A stretch of DNA of 9,032 bases from Coriobacteriaceae bacterium (GTDB lineage: Bacteria; Actinomycetota; Coriobacteriia; Coriobacteriales; Eggerthellaceae). The notes beneath the pieces are model-generated. The model saw nothing but the letters and a program-made list of their open reading frames with translations. It ran no database searches and had not been told where the DNA came from. How positions within the stretch are numbered: position 1 is the first letter of the stretch; the number at the start of each line of letters is the position of its first letter. The stretch covers positions 1 through 9,032 of the forward strand of contig SFII01000050.1 of the NCBI GenBank assembly GCA_004555335.1, read 5' to 3'. This document shows positions 1 to 4,833 of this stretch, piece after piece. A program made the position numbers and the translations under genes.

Positions 1-381
1 GCCGATGCTGATGCGCTTGTAATGGTTGTAAACCGCTACCGCCAGGGCCTTCTTGGCTTCTTCCTGGCCCACGACGTAATCGCTCAGGCTATCGAAGAGC
101 TCGTGAGGGGTGGGCAGGTTTTCCAGGACCTCTTCAGGCGCAGGCTCTTCATCGAAACCGGCATCCAGCATGGCGGCTTCCGAATCCATGGCGCCGTAGT
201 ATCCGGGATGACCGGGCATTCCCCCATGCATGCCCATGTCGCGCATGACGGCGCTTGCGCAGATGGAAATGCACTCATCGCAGATGAAGATGTTGTTCGG
301 GCCGCTCACCAGGGCATTCGCCTGATCGCGGTCCCTGCCGCAGAACGAGCAGCAGCAGTCTTCGGAGTTCTTGTTGTCCAT
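1..381 (-). CDS. clpX: ATP-dependent Clp protease ATP-binding subunit ClpX (N-terminal part; 3' end cut by window)
   Basis: ClpX is the AAA+ unfoldase that delivers substrates to the ClpP peptidase in the cytoplasm. The 127 codons present give the N-terminal zinc-binding dimerisation domain: the C-x2-C pair C11/C14 and the C-x2-C pair C34/C37 within FICDEC, with GPNN before the second pair. After a linker comes LPTPHELFDSLSDYVVGQ and then KKALAVAVYNHYKR, the opening of the AAA+ module. The Walker A motif would lie beyond base 1. ATG at 381 is preceded by AAGGAACGT. The gene begins 39 nt after the clpP stop, so the two are very probably co-transcribed. The linker between the zinc domain and LPTPHE is about 47 residues, against about 19 in E. 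coli as I recall it, and its first half is rich in Met, Gly and His. Identity is certain; completeness cannot be judged here. Confidence 0.96.
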   Translation of the reverse strand, partial: MDNKNSEDCCCSFCGRDRDQANALVSGPNNIFICDECISICASAVMRDMGMHGGMPGHPGYYGAMDSEAAMLDAGFDEEPAPEEVLENLPTPHELFDSLSDYVVGQEEAKKALAVAVYNHYKRISIG

Positions 382-420
382 ACGTTCCTTATCAGAGATG
401 AAAGCGTGATGCGTTTGCGA

Positions 421-1026
421 TTACTGGCGGTTGACCACGACCTGGTCGACGATGCCGTATGCAAGCGCTTCCTGGGCGCTCATGAAGTTATCGCGCTCGG
501 TATCGCGCTGGATGGTCTCGATTTCCTGACCGGTCTTTTCTGCCAGGATGCCGTTAAGAAGGTTGCGGTAGTACAGGATTTCCTTGGCCGCGATCTCGAT
601 TTCGGTCTGCTGGCCCTGGGCTCCACCGGAAGGCTGGTGGATCATCACGCGGCTGTTGGGAAGGGCGAAGCGCTTGCCCTTGGTGCCGCACGCCAGCAGC
701 ACCGCTGCCATGGAAGCGCACTGCCCCAGGCAGATGGTGGACACATCGCAGCGGATGTACTGCATGGTGTCGTAAATGGCCAGGCCCGCGGTGATAACGC
801 CGCCGGGGCTGTTGATGTAGAGCATGATGTCTTTGTCGGGGTCGGCGGATTCCAGATGGAGCATCTGGGCTACGACGGAGTTGGCCACCTGGTCGTCGAT
901 CTGCTCACCCAAGAAGATGATGCGGTCGTTCAGCAGGCGGGAATAGATGTCGTAGCTGCGCTCGCCCCTGGGGGACTGCTCGACAACATAAGGGATCAAA
1001 GCGTCCCTATTCGCATAATGAATCAT
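421..1026 (-). CDS. clpP: ATP-dependent Clp protease proteolytic subunit ClpP
   Basis: ClpP is the serine peptidase that forms the tetradecameric chamber of ClpXP. The 201-residue protein has the full family length. The catalytic triad is visible: Ser105 in GQCASMA, His130 in RVMIHQPSGG and Asp179 in DTERDN, with the same spacing as S97/H122/D171 of E. coli. The substrate-channel motif INSPGG lies at 71-76. I chose ATG 1026 because GAGG lies 5 nt upstream and the protein then begins MIHYANRDALIPYVVEQ, as is typical. A TTG at 1062 would add 12 residues but has no ribosome binding site and falls at the predicted transcription start. The gene lies between tig (136-nt gap) and clpX (39-nt gap) on the same strand, the common tig-clpP-clpX order. 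A probable promoter lies directly upstream, so clpPX need not depend on tig transcription. It contains five cysteines, with Cys103 two residues before the catalytic Ser. Confidence 0.97.
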   Translation of the reverse strand: MIHYANRDALIPYVVEQSPRGERSYDIYSRLLNDRIIFLGEQIDDQVANSVVAQMLHLESADPDKDIMLYINSPGGVITAGLAIYDTMQYIRCDVSTICLGQCASMAAVLLACGTKGKRFALPNSRVMIHQPSGGAQGQQTEIEIAAKEILYYRNLLNGILAEKTGQEIETIQRDTERDNFMSAQEALAYGIVDQVVVNRQ

Positions 1027-1049
1027 CGTTTCCTCGATTCTCTTGAAGG

Positions 1050-1081
1050 TTTCTATCGGCAATCAGGCCGATTATAGAAAC
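1050..1081. promoter_or_regulatory. Palindrome spanning the clpP -10 box (candidate operator)
   Basis: TTTCTAT (1050-1056) and ATAGAAA (1074-1080) are perfect inverted repeats, extended by one G:C pair (1049/1081). An inner pair, CGGC (1057-1060) and GCCG (1067-1070), adds to the symmetry. The palindrome covers the clpP -10 hexamer, and transcription would start inside it (about 1064), so a complete RNA hairpin is unlikely to form in the clpP message. That favours a DNA-binding site over an RNA structure. It does not match the CIRCE (HrcA) or CtsR consensus sequences as I know them. Confidence 0.4.
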
Positions 1082-1101
1082 ATCAAACGGGCTGGCAGCA
1101 A
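1071..1101 (-). promoter_or_regulatory. Probable clpP-clpX promoter
   Basis: On the minus strand a perfect TATAAT lies at 1076-1071. The best -35 candidate is TTGCTG (1101-1096), with a 19-nt spacer that is longer than optimal. The predicted start near 1064 gives a leader of about 38 nt ending in the clpP ribosome binding site. The -35 side overlaps the hairpin that follows tig, so termination of tig and initiation of clpP share DNA. Confidence 0.5.
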
Positions 1102-1119
1102 AATTGCCGCCAACCCGTT
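1086..1119 (-). terminator. Hairpin after tig (weak intrinsic terminator)
   Basis: AACGGG pairs with CCCGTT, TGGC with GCCA and GC with GC. Together they form a 14-position stem with two mismatches around the 6-nt loop AAAATT. On the minus strand it lies 44 nt after the tig stop and is followed by TTTGATGTTTC, an interrupted U tract, so termination is probably partial. Confidence 0.45.
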
Positions 1120-1162
1120 GAATCACGCTATCTTAGACGCGCGATCTGCACGAAACGAAGGC

Positions 1163-2485
1163 TTATTCGGCGTCTTCGTTCTCGGGCAGGTCTTCGACGA
1201 CCAGGGTGTCCAGGATCTGCTCCAGGGCACGCTGACGACGCATGCCGGCACGCAGCATTGCGATCTGGCCGTTTTCACGCCACTGCTGTTCCAGGGCGGC
1301 GGGGTCTTCTGCGCCGGACTTGATGAATTCCTCGCTGATGTCGGTATCGGTGATCTCGATGCCGGCATTGCGGGCCCATGCGTCCAGAGCCAGGTCCTGC
1401 TTGACCACGTCGGCTGCCTGCTTCTTGATGTCTTCCTTCAGACCGTCGGGGGTCAGGCCAGCCTGCTGCAGGTATGCGTCATAGGTCATGCCTGCCTGCT
1501 GGATCTGCATGAAGAAGTTCTGGAGCAGGTTTGCTTCCTCAGCCTCTACCAGGGCTGCGGGAGCTTCGCCCTGCAGGCGTTCCTGCAGGTTGTACAGTGC
1601 CTCGGTCTCGCGCAGGCGGGGCATGACCTGTTCCTTCTGCATGTTGATGCTTGCAGCGATGGTCTCGCGCAGGGCGTCGACGGTCTCGAAGCCTGCGGTC
1701 TCCTTTGCCCATTCATCGGTGAGCTCGGGCTTGACCTGCTTCTTCAGCACGTTGATGGTGACATCGAAGGTGATGTCGCCGGTTTCTTCCAGGCCCATGC
1801 CGATGGTGGAGTAGTCGATATTGATGGTGAAGGTCTTCTGGTCGCCCTTCTTCAGGCCCAGCAGTTCTTCGTCGAAGGCCTCGGGGAACAGGCCGCGGCC
1901 CAGTTCGTACAGGCGGGAATCGGTGGTGAGGGATTCGATTTCCTCGCCGTCGGCCTTGGTTGCCTTCAGGGCGATGTCGACGAAGCTGTCCTTCTTCACC
2001 TTGGTGTTTGCGGGGCTGTCCTTGAAGTCCACATAGTAGGAACGCAGCTCTTCGATCTGGGCGTCGATTTCTGCATCGGTGGCAGTTGCGGGGGGCAGCT
2101 GAACGGTAACGGGCTCGTAGTTGTCCAGAGTGTACTCGGGACGGGTTTCCAGAACGGCGGAGAAGGTGAAGTCCTTGCCAGCCTGAACCAGCTCGGTTTC
2201 CAGCTCGAACTCGGGCTTGGACATTGCGATCAGGTCATGCTCGTCCATAGCCAGGGGGAACAGGCTGTTCACCAGGTCGTCGGTAACGGTGCCGACTACA
2301 GCTTCCTTGCCCAGCACGTTGTCGATAACGGGGCGAGGAGCCTTGCCCTTGCGGAAGCCGGGGAAGTTGTACTTCTTGGCGAAATCCTTGTACTGCTTGC
2401 CGATGCGAGCGTCTACTTCCTTAGCATCAACGGTAACCGTGATCTTCTTCTGGTTATCCTGAAGTGCCTCTACTTTGGTTTCCAA
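1163..2485 (-). CDS. tig: Trigger factor, ribosome-associated chaperone and peptidyl-prolyl isomerase
   Basis: Trigger factor docks near the ribosomal exit tunnel and shields nascent chains. The 440-residue protein fits the family (E. coli about 432). The ribosome-binding signature GFRKGKAP starts at residue 43, placing F44-R45-K46 exactly as in E. coli. The FKBP-like PPIase domain spans about 161-248 (KKDSFVDIALKAT through LLGLKKGDQKTFTI). The alpha-helical SurA-like chaperone domain follows to about 425, and the C-terminus is acidic (VVEDLPENEDAE). The open frame continues upstream through the tRNA gene, so the start had to be chosen. TTG at 2485 has GGAGGG 5 nt upstream and gives METKVEALQDNQKK, which matches known N-termini; no ATG in frame is better placed. 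The gene lies 107 nt after tRNA-Leu and 136 nt before clpP on the same strand. Confidence 0.95.
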   Translation of the reverse strand: METKVEALQDNQKKITVTVDAKEVDARIGKQYKDFAKKYNFPGFRKGKAPRPVIDNVLGKEAVVGTVTDDLVNSLFPLAMDEHDLIAMSKPEFELETELVQAGKDFTFSAVLETRPEYTLDNYEPVTVQLPPATATDAEIDAQIEELRSYYVDFKDSPANTKVKKDSFVDIALKATKADGEEIESLTTDSRLYELGRGLFPEAFDEELLGLKKGDQKTFTINIDYSTIGMGLEETGDITFDVTINVLKKQVKPELTDEWAKETAGFETVDALRETIAASINMQKEQVMPRLRETEALYNLQERLQGEAPAALVEAEEANLLQNFFMQIQQAGMTYDAYLQQAGLTPDGLKEDIKKQAADVVKQDLALDAWARNAGIEITDTDISEEFIKSGAEDPAALEQQWRENGQIAMLRAGMRRQRALEQILDTLVVEDLPENEDAE

Positions 2486-2516
2486 TCGAACCCTCCATCT
2501 TATTTGCTTACACCGC

Positions 2517-2536
2517 CGTGCCATCGAGGTGGCACG
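2517..2536. other. Perfect hairpin between tRNA-Leu and tig
   Basis: CGTGCCA (2517-2523) and TGGCACG (2530-2536) form a 7-bp stem with a 6-nt loop. On the minus strand it lies 31 nt before the tig TTG start and has no U tract. It may be a processing or stabilising structure in a tRNA-tig transcript or a leader element of tig. On the plus strand it is followed by CGATTTTC, but no plus-strand gene ends here. Confidence 0.35.
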
Positions 2537-2592
2537 CGATTTTCTAACCGCTTTGCGAAACGTGCGCCTGGACCAGCTGAACGAATCCGCAA

Positions 2593-2676
2593 TGGTGCGG
2601 GTGAAAGGACTTGAACCTTCACGGGTTGCCCCACCAGAACCTAAATCTGGCGCGTCTGCCATTCCGCCACACCCGC
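2593..2676 (-). tRNA. tRNA-Leu (anticodon UAG)
   Basis: The minus strand folds as a class II tRNA. The acceptor stem is GCGGGTG/CACCCGC with discriminator A and an encoded CCA end (2595-2593). The D arm begins TGGCGGAATGGCAGACGC. The anticodon stem is CCAGA/TCTGG around loop TTTAGGT, giving anticodon TAG, which reads CUN leucine codons. A variable arm TGGGGCAACCCG follows, and the T arm contains GGTTCAAGTCC. The length is 84 nt including CCA. The long variable arm agrees with leucine. Upstream, TATTAT at 2736-2731 or TTGCGC (2750-2745) with TAGTCG 17 nt later might serve as promoter, but neither is convincing. Trigger factor follows on the same strand. Confidence 0.96.
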
Positions 2677-2805
2677 ATGTTGCGGCTTTTCGCCTGCGAG
2701 CGGACCGTTCGCCTTCGCACGCGACTAGACATAATAACAAATCAGCGCAAGCTTCATACACGAAAGATGCAGGGATTCACTTCTACTGCAAGTTTAGGGC
2801 TGGTA

Positions 2806-2841
2806 TTCGGCGCTTTTTCGGGGATTTCGGTGCTTTTCGGG
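2806..2841. repeat. Two imperfect direct repeats upstream of serC
   Basis: TTCGGCGCTTTTTCGGG starts at 2806 and TTCGGTGCTTTTCGGG at 2826. The copies differ by one substitution and one base of length, with a 20-base period, close to two helical turns. They lie about 150-185 nt upstream of the serC -10 box and about 130 nt upstream of tRNA-Leu on the other side. They could be tandem protein sites or chance; there are only two copies. Confidence 0.35.
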
Positions 2842-2988
2842 CCCGGTCGAGGCTGTTTTGCCGCCTCCCGATGCTCCGCTTCCCGCCCCTTCCAAGGCAA
2901 CGACATCGTGTTTTACGGAGAAAACCCACCAGAAATCTTCCGGAGAAGCGCCCCTTACCGCAATTACGCGCACGCTTTAGCGCAATGG

Positions 2989-2997
2989 TGCGATAAT
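2989..2997 (+). promoter_or_regulatory. Probable serC promoter (extended -10)
   Basis: The string TGCGATAAT provides a TGn extension plus a GATAAT -10 hexamer (2992-2997). No good -35 hexamer is found 16-18 nt upstream, which is tolerable for an extended -10 promoter. Start near 3004 would give a leader of about 75 nt before serC. Confidence 0.45.
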
Positions 2998-3079
2998 TCA
3001 AGCATGCGTGCCGTTGCGCCGATACGCGCCCGGTGCGCCTTGAACCATATCAATACGCGTTACGAAACGAGGTTGCACG

Positions 3080-4168
3080 ATGTCTAGGGTCTACAACTTT
3101 TCCGCCGGCCCGGCAGTTCTGCCCGAAGAGGTTCTGGCAGAAGCCGCCGCTGAAATGATGGATTATCAGGGCTGCGGCATGTCCGTCATGGAAATGAGCC
3201 ATCGCTCTGCTCCGTTCCAGAAGATCATCGACGAGGCTGAAGAAGACCTGCGCGACCTTCTGAGCATCCCCGAGAACTACAAGGTCCTGTTCCTGCAGGG
3301 CGGCGCAAGCCAGCAGTTCTCCGCCATCCCCATGAACTTCTCCGCTCCCAAGAACGGCGTGGCCGACTACATCGTCACCGGCCAGTGGGCTAAGAAGGCA
3401 TTCCAGGAAGCAGGCCGCTTCATCACCGCCAACAAGATCGCAACCAGCGAGGACAGCACCTTCTCCTACATCCCCGACTGCAGCGACCTGCCTATCAGCG
3501 ATAACGCCGACTACGTTTACATCTGCGAGAACAACACCATCTACGGCACCAAGTTCCACACCCTGCCCAACACCAAGGGCAAGGACCTGATCGCCGACCA
3601 GTCCAGCTGCTTCCTTTCCGAGCCCGTCGACGTGTCCAAGTACGGCATGATTTACGCAGGCGCGCAGAAGAACGTCGGCCCCGCAGGCGTCGTCATCGCC
3701 ATCATCCGCGAAGACCTTGTTCCCGCAGAGGACCTGCCCACCGTCCCCACCATGCTTCAGTACAAGACCCAGGTAGATAAGAAGAGCCTGTACAACACTC
3801 CCCCTTGCTACGGCATCTACATCTGCGGCAAGGTATTCAAGTACCTGAAGAAGAACGGCGGCCTGGCAGAAATGAAGGCCCGCAACGAAGCCAAGGCAAA
3901 GATCCTGTACGACGCAATCGACGAGTCCGATCTGTTCTCCGGCACCGTCCGCGCACAGGACCGCTCCCTGATGAACGTTCCCTTCGTAACCGGCAACCCC
4001 GACCTGGATGCCAAGTTCGTGAAGGAAGCTGCCGAAGCCGGCCTGGTGAACCTGAAGGGCCATCGCAGCGTCGGCGGCCTGCGCGCTAGCATCTACAACT
4101 CCATGCCTGCAGAAGGCGTCCAGGCACTGGTCGACTTCATGCGCAAGTTCGAACTGGAGAACAAGTAG
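3080..4168 (+). CDS. serC: Phosphoserine aminotransferase
   Basis: SerC transfers the amino group of glutamate to 3-phosphohydroxypyruvate to make phosphoserine, the second step of serine synthesis; it also acts in the pyridoxal phosphate pathway in some bacteria. The 362-residue length matches the E. coli enzyme. Visible motifs are the N-terminus YNFSAGPAVLPEEVL, the substrate loop MSHRS at 39-43, GGASQQF at 74-80 and the PLP-binding Lys197 in GAQKNVGPAGV. The C-terminal GHRSVGGLRASIYNSMP lies near 329-345. ATG 3080 has GAGG ending 7 nt upstream. Codons are strongly C/G-ending, as in a well-expressed gene. The gene stands alone on its strand: no serA or serB follows, unlike many Gram-positive serCA pairs, and a terminator closes the unit 145 nt after the stop. 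Function is highly confident. Confidence 0.96.
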   Translation: MSRVYNFSAGPAVLPEEVLAEAAAEMMDYQGCGMSVMEMSHRSAPFQKIIDEAEEDLRDLLSIPENYKVLFLQGGASQQFSAIPMNFSAPKNGVADYIVTGQWAKKAFQEAGRFITANKIATSEDSTFSYIPDCSDLPISDNADYVYICENNTIYGTKFHTLPNTKGKDLIADQSSCFLSEPVDVSKYGMIYAGAQKNVGPAGVVIAIIREDLVPAEDLPTVPTMLQYKTQVDKKSLYNTPPCYGIYICGKVFKYLKKNGGLAEMKARNEAKAKILYDAIDESDLFSGTVRAQDRSLMNVPFVTGNPDLDAKFVKEAAEAGLVNLKGHRSVGGLRASIYNSMPAEGVQALVDFMRKFELENK

Positions 4169-4186
4169 TCGAAATACGCGCTTGAA

Positions 4187-4268
4187 GCGGTTTCCCGCAA
4201 GGCGAAAAACCGCCCGGCTATGGGTCAGGCAAATCCCCGGCCAACCGAAAACACCAGCACGGGTTTTC
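4187..4268 (+). other. Structured 3' region of serC (two hairpins)
   Basis: Directly after serC, GCGGTTT (4187-4193) pairs with AAACCGC (4207-4213), and GAAAAC (4247-4252) pairs with GTTTTC (4263-4268). Neither is followed by a U run, so they are not terminators themselves; the true terminator comes at 4313. No credible coding frame with a ribosome binding site lies between the serC stop and 4343. The region could be a structured 3' UTR or a 3'-derived small RNA. Confidence 0.4.
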
Positions 4269-4312
4269 TAAATGCAGGAAACGATGCTTCCCCGCGAAAC
4301 CGCAACTATCCT

Positions 4313-4343
4313 GATGCCGCCTTCGGGCGGCATCGTTTCTTTT
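4313..4343 (+). terminator. Intrinsic terminator of the serC unit
   Basis: GATGCCGCC (4313-4321) and GGCGGCATC (4326-4334) form a perfect 9-bp stem closed by the stable tetraloop TTCG, followed by GTTTCTTTT. On the minus strand there is no U tract, so it acts on plus-strand transcripts only. A segment upstream (4278-4287) can pair with 4330-4339 and would disrupt this hairpin. Confidence 0.85.
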
Positions 4344-4421
4344 CCCGGTTACCCCAAGGTGAGCACTCGCACGCTGACAACTGTAAGGAACAGTTCCCTC
4401 GCGCTCGAAACAATGCAACTG

Positions 4422-4430
4422 TGCTATACT
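4422..4430 (+). promoter_or_regulatory. Extended -10 promoter of the antisense RNA
   Basis: TGCTATACT carries the TGn extension and a -10 hexamer (TATACT, 4425-4430) differing from consensus at one base. The -35 position holds no clear hexamer. AACTGT overlaps the extension (4417-4422), and a further AACTGT (4379-4384) facing ACAGTT (4390-4395) lies upstream. A start near 4437 is predicted. Confidence 0.65.
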
Positions 4431-4436
4431 GGGGCC

Positions 4437-4515
4437 CGGCGGACGCCCTCGGTTGTGAGTGGGCTCGCCTCTTAGCTAGGCCGTCGTAATGTTACGGATT
4501 ACGGCGGCTCCTTTT
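4437..4515 (+). ncRNA. Putative type I antitoxin RNA, about 80 nt
   Basis: A short transcription unit with its own extended -10 promoter and intrinsic terminator contains no usable reading frame. The 5' half can fold as GGCG (4438-4441)/CGCC (4466-4469) stacked on GCCC (4445-4448)/GGGC (4461-4464), with a 12-nt loop. The 3' half is the terminator hairpin. Its last 24 nt are antisense to the 3' end of the small hydrophobic peptide gene on the other strand, and any 3' UTR of that message would be complementary along the whole RNA. This arrangement matches antitoxins such as RNAII of the Fst system, RatA and SR4, which pair with the toxin mRNA to block translation or trigger RNase III decay. The role is inferred; promoter and terminator are seen. 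I know of no named RNA family that it matches. Confidence 0.62.
4479..4515 (+). terminator. Intrinsic terminator of the antisense RNA, overlapping the toxin stop codon
   Basis: GGCCGTCGTAAT (4479-4490) pairs with ATTACGGCGGCT (4498-4509), including two G-U pairs, around the 7-nt loop GTTACGG. TCC and TTTT follow. The right arm also encodes, on the other strand, the last residues of the small peptide (SRRNP), and the complement of its TAA stop lies in the loop (4492-4494). Confidence 0.75.
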
Positions 4516-4617
4516 ATGCTTAGGGGCATCGCCCCGCGTCTTGAAGATGGACACTACCAATACGAAAAGCTCCAGCAGCACAGCTGCCAGCTGGAGGATC
4601 GATATCAACAGAGCCAT
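4492..4617 (-). CDS. Small hydrophobic peptide, putative type I toxin (41 aa)
   Basis: The 41-residue product has one hydrophobic segment at about 2-25 (ALLISILQLAAVLLELFVLV...), interrupted by Gln9 and Glu16, and a very basic tail (K26, R28, K33-H34-K35-R36, R38-R39). This composition is typical of membrane-acting type I toxins such as TisB or Fst, but I see no sequence family I can name. ATG 4617 is preceded by GGGAGGTGATG, nearly a full match to the 16S anti-Shine-Dalgarno sequence, with 8 nt between GGGAGG and ATG. An ATG two codons upstream overlaps that site and is unlikely to be used. The binding site is sequestered in a 7-bp hairpin. The gene converges on a small plus-strand RNA and overlaps its terminator. 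The predicted action, inner-membrane insertion and depolarisation, is inference. An alternative is an unrelated small membrane protein. Confidence 0.68.
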   Translation of the reverse strand: MALLISILQLAAVLLELFVLVVSIFKTRGDAPKHKRSRRNP

Positions 4618-4620
4618 GAG

Positions 4621-4631
4621 CATCACCTCCC
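4621..4631 (-). promoter_or_regulatory. Near-perfect Shine-Dalgarno site of the small peptide
   Basis: The minus strand reads GGGAGGTGATG, giving at least nine consecutive bases complementary to the 3' end of bacterial 16S rRNA. It fixes the start at ATG 4617 and is by far the strongest ribosome binding site in the window. Confidence 0.8.
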
Positions 4632-4644
4632 ATCTGTTGGGAGG
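4626..4644 (-). promoter_or_regulatory. Hairpin sequestering the toxin ribosome binding site
   Basis: In the minus-strand RNA CCUCCCA (4644-4638) pairs perfectly with UGGGAGG (4632-4626) around the 5-nt loop ACAGA. This buries the GGGAGG core. Such sequestration is a known trait of type I toxin mRNAs, where it delays or limits translation. Confidence 0.65.
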
Positions 4645-4714
4645 CGCGCCCACACGAGGGACAAAACTCCGCCAGGCCGGATATCGACCATACCAAGGCA
4701 AGCTTGCACATTTG

Positions 4715-4745
4715 CTGCAGCACCCCTGCAGGCTGCAACCTGCAG
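4715..4745. repeat. Cluster of CTGCAG/CTGCAA hexamers upstream of the toxin
   Basis: CTGCAG occurs at 4715-4720, 4726-4731 and 4740-4745, and CTGCAA at 4733-4738; the last three are spaced 7 bases apart. CTGCAG is itself palindromic. The cluster is about 100-130 nt upstream of the toxin ATG, where its promoter would be expected; I cannot identify that promoter with confidence. Confidence 0.4.
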
Positions 4746-4779
4746 CTATCCCAAATTTGGCGATTATTCGCGCAAAAGC

Positions 4780-4803
4780 AAACGCCGGCTATCGCCGGCG
4801 TTT
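4780..4803. terminator. Strong hairpin terminator after the 97-aa gene, possibly bidirectional
   Basis: AAACGCCGGC (4780-4789) and GCCGGCGTTT (4794-4803) form a perfect 10-bp stem with loop TATC. On the minus strand the stem ends in TTT followed by GCTTTTGC, so it can close the unit ending at 4834. On the plus strand it is followed by TTGC after the three paired Ts. It separates the upstream minus-strand genes from the small toxin gene, which therefore needs its own promoter. Confidence 0.7.
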
Positions 4804-4833
4804 TTGCATCTTCATCGAGTTTGCCCAGGTTCC

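Larger units (their letters stand above)
2677..3079. other. Divergent intergenic region between tRNA-Leu and serC
   Basis: This 403-base stretch holds no gene I can support. It contains the leader and promoter region of tRNA-Leu (minus strand, about 2677-2760), a pair of imperfect direct repeats (2806-2823 and 2826-2841), and the serC promoter and leader (about 2990-3079). Open frames on either strand here lack ribosome binding sites and family resemblance; one 72-codon minus-strand frame (2783-3001) is merely Arg/Lys-rich. Confidence 0.6.

Noticed and set aside
1027..1062. Upstream TTG start for clpP adding 12 residues
   Set aside because: No ribosome binding site precedes it and it lies at the predicted transcription start; ATG 1026 with GAGG fits better.
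22..1077. A 351-codon plus-strand open frame opposite clpX and clpP
   Set aside because: It runs antisense through two certain genes and their spacer, so it is not a gene.
1043..2614. A 523-codon plus-strand open frame opposite tig
   Set aside because: Tig is certain on the other strand, and this frame yields a Leu/Gly/Val-rich translation without recognisable domains or a ribosome binding site.
2486..2761. N-terminal extension of trigger factor through the tRNA region
   Set aside because: The frame merely stays open through tRNA-Leu; the TTG with GGAGGG at 2485 gives the normal N-terminus.
3050..4063. A 337-codon minus-strand open frame opposite serC
   Set aside because: It is a shadow of serC codon bias; no ribosome binding site, no family.
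4201..4260. GGGTCAGG segment after serC resembling signal recognition particle RNA
   Set aside because: The conserved GGAAGGAAGCAGCC-type tetraloop/internal-loop signature is absent.
4220..4489. Plus-strand open frames of 67 and 89 codons between serC and the toxin locus
   Set aside because: They cross an intrinsic terminator and a promoter, lack ribosome binding sites and read as low-information sequence.
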